Of a stretch of 64,000 bases of DNA, positions 24,031 through 36,255 are shown piece by piece (the first letter of the stretch is position 1; each line of letters starts with the position of its first letter). This stretch comes from Gnomoniopsis sp. IMI 355080. Lineage: Eukaryota > Ascomycota > Sordariomycetes > Diaporthales > Gnomoniaceae. The notes below the pieces were generated by a model, which worked only from the letters and a program-made list of their open reading frames with translations, was not told where the DNA came from and did no database searches. Location of the stretch: positions 62,001 through 126,000 of the forward strand of contig JAPEVC010000052.1 of assembly GCA_027946555.1 (NCBI GenBank). Reading direction: 5' to 3'. The position numbers and the translations under genes are program-made.

Positions 24031-25599
24031 ATGTATCCGAAGTTCTTCACGATGTTTATCTCAATTCATAATCAAGCCGTGCTCGCATTAATCGCCGGGT
24101 TGCTGGTGGAACAAGTATCTGCAGGGCAGAATAATAGTACACTTCCGACCACGACGAAAACTCACCAGGCTCTTGCAGCGCAAAGCATCCATTTCCCTTC
24201 CATCTCTCTGGCTGTTGCAAAGCATACCGCCTCTTCCAATGGTACAAGAGCTAATACAACAATCACTCACTCAACGACTACTGCCCCGAAGCCAACATGT
24301 GTGTTGCATAACCAAGACCCTGACCAGGGAATCAACCAAGCTTATTGCCTTTGCGACCAGACCGCGACTCTCAGCCCTCTATCTGTCGCCAAAACCGGTC
24401 ATCAGTCCGACAGTTGCGCCTACAGCACGATACCAGCCACCGGCGCGCAGGCAACAGTCACCACCGCAACATCGACATGGACAAGTAATTGCCAGGCGTG
24501 TACAATCGTCGGTGGTATTGCGGATCAAGAGACCTGTACATCGGTCTCTAGCTGTACACCGACAGGCAAGCCAAAAATCATCGCATGGGTATCGAATTCG
24601 ACCATTGCCATCGGCGATGCAGAAGATGGGGATGACGGAAAGACTCTCTCCAAAGAGCTGTTTGAGAAGTTGAGTGCAAATTGCCAGGGAACAAGCTGCG
24701 GTCAAGATATGGCTACCATGGACAATGTCGAGTATATCCTTTCGGGAGGTGAAGAGCCACTTGTACCAGAGATGTACATTCAGGATGCTACTGGGTACGT
24801 TCCAGCGGTTTTCGAGCTTGTCTACCCCAAGATAGCGACTGACAATCTCCGTAGAAACTCTAGTTCCGACATACAGAAGATGCTCGCCGTAGGCATTTCT
24901 AGCTGGGTAGCGGCCATGCAAGACGATGGTCTAGGTCTTTGCTCTAATGTCACATATCAAGCAGAAGCGGATATGACAGGGTCAGGTTGCGGCGAGGGCC
25001 CCATCCAGCCGAGCAAAGTACGGCGCGTAATCCGCCATCGCGACAACAAAGTTCTCTTCGAACGAAGCGACTCGGACCTGGAAAGCCGATGTAGCCTCCG
25101 GAGAGACGGTGAGACCCTGGACGAAAGAGGATGTTCCGGCACAGGGACTGGCGACGGCAATATGGTGTGCACCTACTCTGCAAGAATGTGCAATGCACCA
25201 AACGAGATCAGTATGTATCTTCCTACTTCGTACATTCCCACAGTGATCTTGTTCAAAGTCCTGGATCATTTTCTAATACGACGTTGTGCAGCTGTTGTTC
25301 AGACCGACGAAACAAACGCAATGGTCGGCCATTTGAACCTCGGGGTCGATATCAAGCAGACTGACAGTAGCTCATTTTCTTGTGAGGATGCTGCTACGAT
25401 CATTGGCGCACTCTCAGCTATCACCGCGGTACTTGCCCCGGAAATGCTCGAGAGTGAGGCGTTGGAGGACATGGATTTGATGGCCGCCTGCGGTGCTGTG
25501 GAGGATGTGCAAAGTGTCATTAGTGCGGTGACATCTCTGGCAAACCAGAAGCGGACCGCTATGCCCTCTCTACCAGCATCCCCAACACCGGTCTTGTAA
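24031..25599 (+). CDS. Secreted Cys-rich protein of unknown function
   Basis: Extracellular protein with an N-terminal signal peptide; start at 24031 or, equally plausible, the in-frame ATG at 24052, which gives a compact signal ending near VEQVSA. A Thr/Ser-rich, probably O-glycosylated stretch follows, then a cysteine block with NQDPDQGINQAYCLCDQ and SCAYSTIP. The middle region is mixed, with several N-x-S/T sites, and the C-terminus is helical and acidic. A likely intron lies at 25211-25291 (gtatgt...gtgcag); it is 81 nt long and stop-free in frame, so the product is 495 aa if spliced and 522 aa if retained, counting from 24031. The NQDPDQGI...CxC block occurs, as I remember, in uncharacterised secreted fungal proteins, some linked to chitinase-like proteins. 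No catalytic motif was seen. Confidence 0.75.
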   Translation: MYPKFFTMFISIHNQAVLALIAGLLVEQVSAGQNNSTLPTTTKTHQALAAQSIHFPSISLAVAKHTASSNGTRANTTITHSTTTAPKPTCVLHNQDPDQGINQAYCLCDQTATLSPLSVAKTGHQSDSCAYSTIPATGAQATVTTATSTWTSNCQACTIVGGIADQETCTSVSSCTPTGKPKIIAWVSNSTIAIGDAEDGDDGKTLSKELFEKLSANCQGTSCGQDMATMDNVEYILSGGEEPLVPEMYIQDATGYVPAVFELVYPKIATDNLRRNSSSDIQKMLAVGISSWVAAMQDDGLGLCSNVTYQAEADMTGSGCGEGPIQPSKVRRVIRHRDNKVLFERSDSDLESRCSLRRDGETLDERGCSGTGTGDGNMVCTYSARMCNAPNEISMYLPTSYIPTVILFKVLDHFLIRRCAAVVQTDETNAMVGHLNLGVDIKQTDSSSFSCEDAATIIGALSAITAVLAPEMLESEALEDMDLMAACGAVEDVQSVISAVTSLANQKRTAMPSLPASPTPVL

Positions 25600-25695
25600 A
25601 ACTTCTTGATTTTCGTTTTCCGAGGTGTGGTTTAGATTGGTGTCCCGGAATGCCATGCTGCCATAGCCATTGGTGTGAAAAATAAAATGCCCCTT

Positions 25696-26719
25696 CTATA
25701 ATTTCAAGTCCGTTTTACCTGTTCTACGCTGGGCCAGATTCCGTTCTGCAGGCAAGACCATACAAACGTGGTGACTTAATGCCACAATGTCTCCAAGCTC
25801 GTCTAAGACTACAACCTCAATATCAAACCGGCCGTTCTTGATCTGCTTCGCTCTAGTCCGCAAGAAAAGCCAATCGACACCTTCCTCAGGAAGCGCCTTC
25901 TTGACGTCCACGTTGAGCAGCAGCGTTGGATACCAGAACTTGGCCATCCCCTTCTTCCGCAGCCCAGACTCCGTCTCAGCGCTGTTGTGGTCGGGCTCTA
26001 CCGCATAGGGATCGGCATCGTCGCGGAAGGCCTCGATCATCTGCGGAAACATGTCTACCACCATGCCGAGGCTGACATTGGTGAACTTCTCGCCAGACTT
26101 CATCGCAATCCACTCGTCTGCGATACTACCCTTGTGGGGCTGGCCGTGCCGAGGGAAAAAGAAGCGGACGTTCTGAGAGGCCTTTCTGAATCCCGCGAAG
26201 GGCATGGCCTTTTGTTCTGCCCAGTTGGGGTCTGAACCAGCAGCGAGGGCGGAGATGCTGGCGGGTGCCGAGGGCGGCTCGAGGCTCCAGTGTGTCTCAA
26301 ACGAGGGACCTGACTCCCGCGGGATATCTGCGTGGATGAAGTAGCCTAGCACTTCTTCACGGCCATTCTGAAAGAGCGAAATGTGAATTGTCGAGGCAAG
26401 GCGGCCAAGCTTGACGTCGCGGACCTTGAACGTGGCCGGACCAACCTCGGTTCTCCTGACGAACTCAAGGTGTAGTGCTATCGTGTGAGGCTGGTTCTGT
26501 TGGGCCAGGGTCTTTGAGAAATGGGTTTCGGCTACTTGCATGAAGCAAGCGGTAACGTATCCTCCATGGGGAACTATCTCATTGTTAATGGCAGCGCGGG
26601 TCTGTTGTTAGGCCTTGAGATCACTGACCTGAACCGATGCACCAGCTGTCGTGGAAGTACGCCGAGTACTCATGAGACGACACTGCTTTGATGGCGATGC
26701 CATCTTTAAGTGACACCAT
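25696..26719 (-). CDS. Acyl-CoA thioesterase-like hotdog protein
   Basis: Exons 26719-26629 and 26573-25696 (55-nt intron gtcagt...atag) give 969 nt and 322 aa. The spliced N-terminus reads DSWCIGSG then VPHGGYVTACFMQVAETHF, the hallmark start of the thioesterase-like double-hotdog family (4HBT_3 type) in fungi, in which the W-x-I-G-x-x-P-x-G-G-Y segment lines the substrate pocket. The second hotdog half ends in strands containing WLFLRTRAKQIKNGRFD and VVVLDELGDIVALSHH. Likely soluble, hydrolysing an acyl-CoA; chain length is unknown. It converges with the secreted protein gene, only 96 bp separating the stop codons. Confidence 0.85.
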
Positions 26720-27270
26720 TCTCAACCAGCAACAGTGAAGCACTTGATTTCCAAGACTGACGGTATCCTTGAGTACAGACGGAAAGAGTACTGTGTTCCT
26801 TTTGCTTGCAGTCAAAGACGGTCGTGCATACCTTCTGGTGCCGAGGTAATTGGAGTAGCATGAGACAGGGCCCGAGCAGTTCGGGGAATTCGGTCCTCGG
26901 AGTTCGGTCTTACCAAGAAATCCACCCAGTGCATACACCTTGTCGCAGAAATATTTTGCACTTACCCTCGCGATGTGTCCACGATATAACTCAAGCGCTC
27001 AGGAAGAATATGAAAAAGTAAGACTCTCCGCCAACCCATTGTGAGCGGGTGTCGCAGTCGGTATCACCACTGAGAAAAGAGACATGGGGATACGAGGTGC
27101 ATCGCCGCGATGTGCGGGAAGTTGATATTTGGAGCATTAAGTGCTATTATAAGTATTTACATATACCAGACTGTATCGCTATGCCAAATCATGAAGTCTT
27201 ATCACCACCGATTCCCGGACCACAAGCTGAACGCATACTTATGTTCAAAATACCACCCCAAAAGCTCTGG
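26720..27270. other. Short intergenic region
   Basis: Spacer of about 550 bp between the potassium transporter 3' end and the thioesterase start, both minus strand. It should include the thioesterase promoter. Nothing else was recognised. Confidence 0.4.
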
Positions 27271-30081
27271 TCATATCTCCTTGACAAAGCCCACCTCTAC
27301 CACTCTGTCCATCGCCAGCCTCAAGTTCGCTATCTTTGCTCGCGTGTTATCCCGTATCCACAAGAAAGTCTCCAACAGTACCTTTCTGAAGATCCCAGCG
27401 TCGCTCCGAATCTTCATCTGGCCCTTGCCAACAACATACATAATCTTGGCCGCATACGCCCGGTCCAAACGCGCCAGCTCAGCAGCCACGGCCTCGTCGC
27501 GCAGCTCGACAGGGTGTTTCTCAGAGATGTGCCGCTCCCGCGGCCCCGAAATATCAGGCGCAAAGCTAATGGTCATGCCAGGCGTCGTAGGTGACGGCAC
27601 GCCGGAGGCGACATTTGCGGTCGCGGTCGCGGCGGACGACGCCGCCACCTTGGCATCGGTGCTGCTGCTCGTCGCCGTGGGTGTCGTTGACTCGCCGCTC
27701 CTCGCATCCGGGCCCTCCACGTTCTCAATGGCGCTTCTCGCGCTGTCGTCCTCGTCCTCGTGACGCATGGCCTCGCCGCGTTGTGCCTGGCGGATCACAA
27801 ACTCACGCACCTTCTCGTACACAAGTGCCGCGAGATCCGGCGAGATGACCTCGTCCATGAAGCCGTGCTTGACAACAAGGCGGTAGCAGCCCGGAATCGT
27901 GGTGAATTTGGAGACAGAGTAGCGATCATTATCGGGGACGGTAGGGGCTTCGACAGGGTGCAGGTGGAAGAAAACGGTGACGTCCATGACAGCGACAAAC
28001 TTGGAGGCGAATTGCGTGAAGACGGACGGTGTCATCACACCAGTCTTGTCGAAAAAGATACCAAGACCTCGAATCTGCGAGAGCTGGTCACCACCCCAGC
28101 GCGGCGTGAGGTGCAGCTTGCTCTGGCTGTCTTTCATGACGAGGCTGTTCAGGCGGAAGCGGTCCTCAGCCTCTGCGCGCCACTGATTTTCCTTGCCGTA
28201 GCGCCACAGCAGGAATAACGAGGCCATGATAGCAGCGAGGGTCAGGGTGAACCATGCGCCGTCGGGGACCTTGTTCAGCGCAGACGAGAGGTAGAGTCCG
28301 TCATGGCAGGCGAAAAAGAGCACAGGCAGGACGACAAGCCAGGGCGGGATACGCCAGACGATGAGCGCCACGAGCGAGACCATCAGTGTGTCAAAGAATG
28401 TGACGAACATAACGCAGACACCGTAGGCATTGCCAAGACGAGTCGTATTGGAGTAGACAGCGGTGACGAGGATGGTGCCACACATCAGCAGCCAGTTGAG
28501 GAAAGGCACATAGAGCTGTCCATGGAAGGTTTTGGAGGTGTGCACGACCTTGACTTGTGGGCAGTAGGACAGTTTCATGATTTGGCTGGTGAGCTGAGCA
28601 CAGAGTTAGCGAGGCGATGCCTAGGAAAGGGAGGGGGCGGAACTTTCTTACCTGGAAAGTGGCAGTGATGATAGCCTGCGAAGCAACAATAGCCGCCAAT
28701 ACAGCAACCACCAGACTTGGGTACAACATTCCTGGCGGCACCGAGTTGTAAAACGGGTTCGAGTACGCCTCGGGGAACCGTGAGATATACGCTGCCTGGC
28801 CGGTGTACGCCAGCAACAAGCATGGATACGTCCAACACATCCAACTCAGTTGGATCGCCCTCATTGAGAACGCGCCCAGATCCGCGAACAGCGCCTCGAC
28901 ACCTGTAAACGCCAACAGTACACCGCCAAGCATCTTCCATCCCTCCGTCTTGTTATGAATGAAGAACTGGAACGCATAGTACGGATTAAACGCTTTGAGC
29001 ACGCTGTGGTCATATTTGACAAGGTTGTAAATCCCAAAGCCAGCGAGGAACGCCGTCCACAAGATAACAATGGGGGCAAAGATGGACGCCAGGCGCGCCG
29101 TGCCAAGCGGCTGGATCGCGAACAGCAGGATGATAATGCCGCAGGACGTGCCGACGATAGTGGCACTGCTGATGTCGGAACTGACAACTTCCAAGCCCTG
29201 CACGGCGCCGAGAACAGACTGTGCAGGTGTCAGGACGCCGTCAGACAGAACCATCGACACGGCTAGCACGCCAATGGTCTTGAGCGTGCCACGGAAGAAT
29301 TTGCTTCGTTCAAGAACGGCACGAATCCCGCGATTGGCCGGAGCCATATTTCCAGTTAAATGGCGCTCCATATGAACCAGCTGCTGCTCGCCGGGATCGC
29401 GTTGTGTGATGTTGGCCTGGGGATTTGGTGCGTTAGCTGGGGGCCCTTTGCCAAGCGAAAATTTCCGCATTGGGAACTTACAAAACGAGTCAGGAGAGAG
29501 TAGCACGAGAATGTGCCTCCTTCGCCCTCATTGTCCGCTCTCAAGATGATCAAAACGTATTTGAACGTGACCATGATCGAGAGTGACCACAATACCAATG
29601 AGAGTACCTGCAACAGACTGTCGTAATCGGGTGCAGCTGTGAATGTCGAGCTGAACACATACAGCGGGCTCGTCCCGATATCGCCATAAATGGCACCCAC
29701 ACTCTGATAGGCAAGCCAAATCAGCGTCGTGCCCTTATACACCTGCTTCATCTTGGGCTTCTCGCTCTCGCGCCAATTGTCACCCTCCTCGCCGTCGCCA
29801 TCGCCCAGTCGCGCCCGGTCGATGCTGTGCTGCCGCGAAAGACTCACGCTGCGCTGCGTGGCCGTGCGCGACAGCGCTCGTGTGTTGTAAATACCGCCTG
29901 CGAGCGCGGTGGTATCGGTGTTGCCAGGGAGTGGGCGGAATCGCTGCTCCGACTCGGATCGGCGCAGGTCCTTGGGGTGCGTGCCATCGGCGATGCGGAT
30001 GGTGGCGGGCTGTGAGAGCGGTGCGAGGGTTTCGGGCCTTGGCGACAAGGCGTCCGGGAGAGGAGAGATACTGTCCGACAT
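27271..30081 (-). CDS. HAK/KUP-type high-affinity potassium transporter, 3 exons
   Basis: Plasma-membrane K+ (H+-coupled) transporter of the KUP/HAK/KT family. Exons 30081-29482, 29416-28652 and 28593-27271 give 2688 nt and 895 aa, typical of fungal HAK1 proteins. A hydrophilic N-terminal tail of about 115 residues is followed by the family motif VGAIYGDIGTSPLYVF in the first membrane segment and then EGEGGTFSCYSLL. Ten or more further hydrophobic segments lead to a cytosolic C-terminal domain with a low-complexity acidic/Ser-Thr insert. Start at 30081 gives the usual Ser-rich tail; the frame stays open to 30228 but that adds no family sequence. Fungal HAK genes are usually induced by potassium starvation; no such element was identified here. 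Confidence 0.94.
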
Positions 30082-32257
30082 TTTGTGTGTGTGAGTGTGT
30101 GTGACTGGTGTCAACTGACGAGGAATTGTACGTGCGCGGTGAAGGAGGACGACGTGAGTTTGCTCGGCAGATGCGCCGGCCACACAGCCTTTGAAGACAA
30201 CAAAATGATTTTCTTGCCCAAGAGACACAATGAGTTGCTTGGCAGTGTTGTAAGGAGAAAAGTGTGGTGAGAAATATGATGTGTGGGATGGGAATTTATT
30301 TGAGCTACGAGGGCATCTTGTGAGGACTGGTGAGGACTTGTGGAGACTTTGAGGGATATTTGGGTATCGCGACGCGGATAGTAATCAATGCACCAGCACG
30401 ACTCGCCGTGGCATCAATTGAAGGACAAATTCGGCCGGGGCTGTGTACGCAAGACAAATAAAGCCAGAGAGGGGAAAAAAATTGTCGGGGTCTGGCCAGG
30501 CTCCCAACGGAAGGGGAGCACTGACGTTAGATGCGCTACTACGGGTGTCTCTTTGATGGATTGGGTTCTAGCTGCAAGTGATCTTGATTTCATGCTAGTT
30601 GGGAGGTAGCGCGACTATCTCGTTTGAGTTGAGATATAGGTTGTTGTCTGCTAGGGGTGACATGCCCCCGCCCGAATTACCAATCCTAATCCTCGGACAA
30701 AGTGGCGTTTGCGGCATCGCGGCATGTTCTTACATGTGAAGCATCCAGCTTTCGAGAACTCCCAGATTTAGTGTCCTGTCTAGGATGACGCCCCAGGAGC
30801 GCCGCCAGATCCGGCTTGCAGGAGCTGGCGCAGCGGTGCACTATGTGATATAGTGGTGTGTGGAGGTGACTGCAGCATCCTGCCCCAACAATGAATGACA
30901 AGCACCACGGCTGATGCCGGTAACAATGTAACCTTCCTCCCCAGATCCTGCAAGCAGCTTTGCTGATCATGTCTCTGTCAATCTGAGATCTGGTTCGAGG
31001 ATACGGTAGCACGTTCCTGATCCTTAGGCTGTAGGGCCAGTACCCCGGGCTGAACCTTGCCTAGTCCGGCGAGGCTCAGGAGCAAGGGATTGATTGCTGC
31101 ATGTTTCCTCAGCCTCTTGGACAGACTGACAGATCGACCCCAAAAATAAGACTCCAGGAATAGGTCCCGCGCTGAAAGTTCAAGCGTATCAGGCCAACTC
31201 CCAGGGCCCGCTGGCAGCAGCAAGGTGAGAAGTTAGATAGACGTTAAGCCTAGCGTTTGGTTTCACACCACCGTGTTTGGATGCTTGTTGGTTAGCTCCC
31301 GGCTTGTCGCCTTGTTATGGTGCCACATAAACTTTCAGTTCGCGCAAATTGCGGCAGACCGATGTAAAGAGCCTCATGCAATATTGCTTTTTCCCCGCCG
31401 AGCCCTGTCGCTCATGATTCTCACCAACCCCAATTGGTCTGCAGCACACACTGCATGCAAGATAGGACGCACGAATCACGGCGACATCAACAATCATGGC
31501 ACGTAAGACCAGATCCGGAGTCATGGTGCTGCTCGGCTTGTACAACATTGCACAGCATTGCACACATCGAATCACACCGTAGGATGGCCCACGGATGCGG
31601 AACCTGAGCATAGATTATTACCAAAGAGCTGCAGGTCAGATAACGCCGGCCAGAGATAAGCCAGCCGAAAGCTTCGTACGACAAAACGAGTCCTAGCGCC
31701 TGCTGCCCTATCGTTGTGACCACACGGCCGCCCTCTGAGGCCGCCCATGAGGTTGGTGTGCGAAACACGTGCTGAGTCTTGTGCGTTCTTTTTCAAGCAT
31801 CCACTCTGGCCTGCCGGCGTGCAGAAATGGGTCGTCCCGAGGCGCATGGGTCCTTGCGGGCCCTAAATAATGGGTACGCATACCCACAATTATGCATGGT
31901 GATCAAGAACGGTGTACTGCTTGGGTTAGTCTCGGGTTTGGTGAATTTGCCGCCGCAACTGAACCGCCTATCATAATCATGGTAAAGCTGGGGAAGGCCA
32001 AGCAGCACCTGGTTTCTTGGCGTGAATGATATCCACGAAAGACTTGAACATAAATATTCAGTAATGCCAAGGCTGGTGGGTTTGGTCACCATCTTTGCGT
32101 ATCGTAATTTTGCCCGGCTGCGAGACCCTGTTCTATTCTCATGCGAATCTATGATTTTCCGTTCCGAGGAGTGCAATAACGAGGCAGCGTTGCACTCTGT
32201 GAGGATTACAACAGTTTGACAGCCTCTGCTGTCAGTTGGACAGACTAGGGGCCATTC
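30082..32257. other. Long upstream region of the HAK gene, no gene recognised
   Basis: About 2.2 kb from the HAK start to the 3' end of the aminotransferase, holding a TG-repeat stretch just upstream of the HAK start (about 30084-30101). Only short, unrelated open frames. Likely promoter, 5' UTR and 3' UTR DNA. Confidence 0.4.
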
Positions 32258-33620
32258 TTAGTCCAATTGGCCCACACTCACATCAACATTGCTAGACCCG
32301 TTTGTCACGACTTCGTGGCCCTTGGCCTTCTCTCGGTCTTCAGCGGAGACCTTAAAGCACCAGTTGAATTTGTCCTCTGCCTTGCCGGTCTGGATCGCTT
32401 TGAGCTGGCTCAGCAATTTCAGGCATAGTGGCCCAGCATCTTCTTGCTCATCAGGGATGTAAGTGACAGTCTCCTCGCCCTTGGCGTTGTCGGCCGATAG
32501 ACGGGAGTGAGACTTGACAGTGGCCGCCAGAGACATGGGATCTGAGGCGGCCATACGTCGCGTGATGGAGCGGATAGGAACCAGAGACGCGGCCGTGCCG
32601 GCGGCCATGACTTCTGAGAAGTTAGGCAGCTCTGCGTATTTTATCTGCAAATCGCGTAAGCAAAAGAGACATAACGTGCCTTGTTCCCTATCTCTCTTCC
32701 TGGATTACTCACCGACCGCTGCTCAACCTTCCAACCAAAGCTCTTCGCAATACCCTGTACGCTCTCGCTCGTCACACTGTTGATGACGTTCTTCGAATCT
32801 GGTACCACCACGGTGTGGTTGTCGCCCTCGACCAACACCCCAATGAAACCGCTCGTGCTGAACTCATCCACCTCAGTGTGTGTCGCGCTGTCCAGGTGCA
32901 ACGTGATATCGTATCCCTCGACCCTTGCCTTGTCCGAGTGCCTCAGCACGGGTGCATAGTTCCCGCCGACCTTGGCACTACCCGTCCCATTCGGCGCCGC
33001 ACGATCAAAGTCATCCAAAATTAGACATCGCACAGGGTGCACGCCATGATACACGCCAGTGGGCAACACATAGACGCAGAATGTATACTCCTCGGGAGGA
33101 CTCAAGCCCAGCTGTGCACTAGAGCCGTACATCTGCGGGCGTACATACATGGCAGCACCAGTGTCATGTGGAGGGACCCACTCGGCGTTCAGGGCGACAG
33201 CGGCACGGCAAGCATCGACAAAGGTCTCGATTGGTACAGGGGGCATGGAGACAAAGGAGGCGCTGTGCTGCATGCGAGCGGCGTTACGGTCGGGGCGGAA
33301 GATTTGTATGGCGGAGTCGCCCGGGGTGCGGAAGGCTTTGAGGCCCTCGTAGGCCTGCTGACCGTAGTTGAGGGCAGGGGCCATGCCGTGGATGCGGATG
33401 AAGGGGTCGGTGACGAACTCAAGGGGCGTCCATGAGCCGGTCTTCTTGGAGTAGTGGGACTCGATATGGCCATTGACTGGAACAGGAGCTGCGCTTAGCT
33501 TGACGAACATACAGGAGAGCTCAGAATAACAATAGTGGGAAGTCGCTTACCTTCTCGCATGCGGAAGCCAATGTTGGCCCAGTCCAGAGTGTTGGACGGG
33601 GGGGGAGGAAACGAAGGCAT
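32258..33620 (-). CDS. Branched-chain amino acid aminotransferase (class IV), 3 exons
   Basis: PLP enzyme transferring the amino group between Leu/Ile/Val and 2-oxoglutarate. Exons 33620-33551, 33476-32713 and 32644-32258 give 1221 nt and 406 aa. The start at 33620 (MPSFPPPPSNTLDW) lacks an obvious mitochondrial presequence, suggesting a cytosolic form; an open extension to 33752 is hydrophobic but not clearly a targeting peptide. The PLP lysine is K192 in TGSAKVGGNYAP; other family blocks are NYGQQAYEGLKAF, FRPDRNAARM and STSGFIGV. An IKYAELPNFSEVMAAGTAA block after the second intron supplies the C-terminal PLP-phosphate region. Similar enzymes also occur in secondary-metabolite clusters, but the neighbours here give no such hint. 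Confidence 0.93.
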
Positions 33621-34149
33621 GATAGTCTGCTTGGGGTCGGATTTGACGGCTCGAAAATTGAGGATGAGAAGGGCAATTGGGAGAAGAGTCCTAAAGAGAA
33701 GAATGACTATGCGAGAGTCTATCGATGCTAAGCCCGGCAATGCTGATTCCACAGCAGGTGTTTCTGGAGTAAGTCGCTGTCATCCAATGGGTCAAGAGTG
33801 GAACTTTTTCAAAAAGTCAAAGCTCCGATTGCGGGGCAGCAACTTTGACAAGCAGGGATGAGGACCCTCTAAGAGCTACCCCGGATTTCGGAGCTGACGA
33901 TTATGTCATCGTGCAGACAGGGGTCCTGGGACGTTGACGTCGTGCGAAGAAGAATTGATATTCGTCCCAGCGATAGCTTCGCTCTATCTCGTACAACCAC
34001 AAGCTTTCCCAGGTCTATATATGTCCAACCAAAATATTCGTCGATTCATTTTCTATGGATACCAACGCTGATGATCGTCAAAATACACATCATGATACAA
34101 CACTGCAAACAACGAACACATCGACCCCTCGAGTCAATTAATATGCACC
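33621..34149. other. Intergenic spacer
   Basis: About 530 bp between the Clr5 regulator 3' end and the aminotransferase start, both minus strand. Only a TATA-like patch near 34015-34022 was noticed; it lies on the far side of any likely aminotransferase promoter, and its role is unclear. Confidence 0.35.
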
Positions 34150-36255
34150 TTAGAAGGATACCGAGTTATCATACAGTCCCACCCCGCTCGTCCCGTCCAT
34201 AACTCCTCCCATGGCATTCCACAACGATGGCAGCGTCGTATCAGGAAATTGTCCATGCGTCTGGTGATCCCAACTCGGACTCGCCATGGGCTGTTCTGTC
34301 TCGTGCCTGAACCCTCTCATCTCTGGCAACGACATCGATGCGTGAAGAGAGTGCATGGGTGGTAATGAAACTCCCGTAGCTCCAGTGACGACTACAGGTG
34401 TCCCTTCGACATCCGAATCGACGTCAGAATGGGTCGACTGGTCCAGTATTGGAGACCTGACGCTCTCCATGTCGGCCCGAAACTTGCGTGACATTTCATC
34501 GTCATACCCGCGTACTATCTCGGCCAGCCACGCAACGTCACTCACCCACTGCTCTGCTGTCGCCCAGTTGCCGACCATTCTATGCCAGTCGATCCTATCT
34601 GACGCATACTTGAGCACGGCCGTGATTTTGTCTCCCTGGGCCCATAAAGAGAATCCCCGGACCGTCGGGGTGTGGCCGTTCCAGAAGCCTTGCTGTGTTG
34701 CCAGGGAACCATCACAAACACCCAGAGATATGCGTTCTTCCATCCAGACCGCCATGTACGGAACGCTTTGCACCATTGGGTCAGCCAAGAAAGCTTGCAG
34801 GCGTCGCAGCTTCTCTTCCGGAGCCTCATGACCGATCGCGATATCCACGGTGCTGGAATATACCCCGTAGCTTGGATTCTCACGGCCAGAGTAGCCGAGC
34901 GCCGCCCGCGACATCATCATTCTGGCGAATTTGAGCGTTGAGATCTGCTGGATGCGGTCCAGCTGTGGCATCCGTTGAGCGATCTCTGCCATTCTTGGCT
35001 GCTCGCCTGCACATACGACATTGATGTGCTGGAAAAGCATATGCAATATGTCCAGGTGGTTGAAGCAGTTGGCCATCTCCAACGCTGCTGTCAATGCGTA
35101 CAGCATTACTGTACCTGATGCCCGACTGTCCGAGCCTTGGGTTTGCTGGAGTCGAGTCGACAGGATACCAAGGCAACTGTTGACAACTTCGAACGCTTGT
35201 ACCGTAAGGCCGTCATCGAGCAAGATGTGTGCTATCCGGAACTTCAGCACGAAATCGAGCATCAACTGGTCCGGAGCCTGGACATGGTCAACTGAGGAAG
35301 GGATCGCTGACACCAACAATTGACTGTGGCCTGGATGCATAGATTGCCAAGGGGATGATAGTGCGGGCGAAATTGGCAGAGGAGAGCCGCCAAACGGGTA
35401 TGGCATGTTGAACTCTTGGTCGATGACAGTCTGTATGAGGCGGGTCATTTCATTTGGAAGTCCTTCCTCTATCACCCGGCTCTCTCTTGGTGACCATGGC
35501 ATCATCAGGTCTGACGGCGGCGACATCATCTGGAGTCGAGGTTGGGTTTGCTGGTAATCCGGCTTGATGGTGGGAATGGACACCTTCGTTCGGCCTGAGC
35601 GACTTTTTCCAGTGTCGACCGACAAAGCTTTTATGACGTCTAACGGTCTCTTGGGATCGGCTCTTAACTTCTTGAGCCCGACTGGCTTACGCTTCATATA
35701 CTTCTGGATCCTCTTGACGTCCAGGTCCTCTCCAACATCCAAGTCTGTCGTTTTGCGAGCACCATCCAAATGTGGACCACTTTTCTGGTGCTGTTCCACC
35801 TTGTTGATAAGTTTGTGCACTGCTGCAGCTGTTACGTTCTTTCCGACGTCCCACATCTTGAAGCGTGCCTTGTACATCCTTTCCGTGGCGACAAAGTCGT
35901 GCTTTGCCTCCATGATGGCCATCACGTCTTTCAGAGTCTTGTTTTCTGTTATGTACATCGTGGTGATCCTTTCTCGGTGTCTCGTCCAGTCCTCATCCTT
36001 GGCATATCGCTCCCCACGCACTGTTGGGCGGCTGTTGATGGATGTGGTTGATGTAGGACTTGAAGAAGGGGACATGTTGGGAGCCGAGGTCACCGAAAAC
36101 TTGTGAAGATTGGAGATCGCTGCGAAGGGCATCGGCGGCGAGATGGGAAGATCCAAGTCGTGCGGCGGCCAGCTGGAACTCGTCGCACTGGTTCCACAAT
36201 CGCTGAAGCTGCTGCTCCAGCTGCTATCTGATGGGGAGGGCGTTGAGTACGCCAT
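34150..36255 (-). CDS. Clr5-domain transcriptional regulator
   Basis: Single-exon gene of 701 aa from the ATG at 36255 (MAYSTPSPSD...); the frame is open farther upstream but without another ATG. A Ser/Pro-rich N-terminus leads to a Clr5 domain at about residues 85-140: DEDWTRHRERITTMYI, then TLKDVMAIMEAKHDF and RMYKARFKMW. This domain, named after a fungal cellulose-response regulator, is a predicted DNA-binding module found in many Sordariomycete proteins. A basic patch (KRIQKYMKRKPVGLKKLR) may be the nuclear localisation signal. The central part is alpha-helical and resembles a TPR-like scaffold; the C-terminus is Ser/Thr-rich. Target genes are unknown. No intron was needed, unlike most genes here. 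Confidence 0.88.
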   Translation of the reverse strand: MAYSTPSPSDSSWSSSFSDCGTSATSSSWPPHDLDLPISPPMPFAAISNLHKFSVTSAPNMSPSSSPTSTTSINSRPTVRGERYAKDEDWTRHRERITTMYITENKTLKDVMAIMEAKHDFVATERMYKARFKMWDVGKNVTAAAVHKLINKVEQHQKSGPHLDGARKTTDLDVGEDLDVKRIQKYMKRKPVGLKKLRADPKRPLDVIKALSVDTGKSRSGRTKVSIPTIKPDYQQTQPRLQMMSPPSDLMMPWSPRESRVIEEGLPNEMTRLIQTVIDQEFNMPYPFGGSPLPISPALSSPWQSMHPGHSQLLVSAIPSSVDHVQAPDQLMLDFVLKFRIAHILLDDGLTVQAFEVVNSCLGILSTRLQQTQGSDSRASGTVMLYALTAALEMANCFNHLDILHMLFQHINVVCAGEQPRMAEIAQRMPQLDRIQQISTLKFARMMMSRAALGYSGRENPSYGVYSSTVDIAIGHEAPEEKLRRLQAFLADPMVQSVPYMAVWMEERISLGVCDGSLATQQGFWNGHTPTVRGFSLWAQGDKITAVLKYASDRIDWHRMVGNWATAEQWVSDVAWLAEIVRGYDDEMSRKFRADMESVRSPILDQSTHSDVDSDVEGTPVVVTGATGVSLPPMHSLHASMSLPEMRGFRHETEQPMASPSWDHQTHGQFPDTTLPSLWNAMGGVMDGTSGVGLYDNSVSF

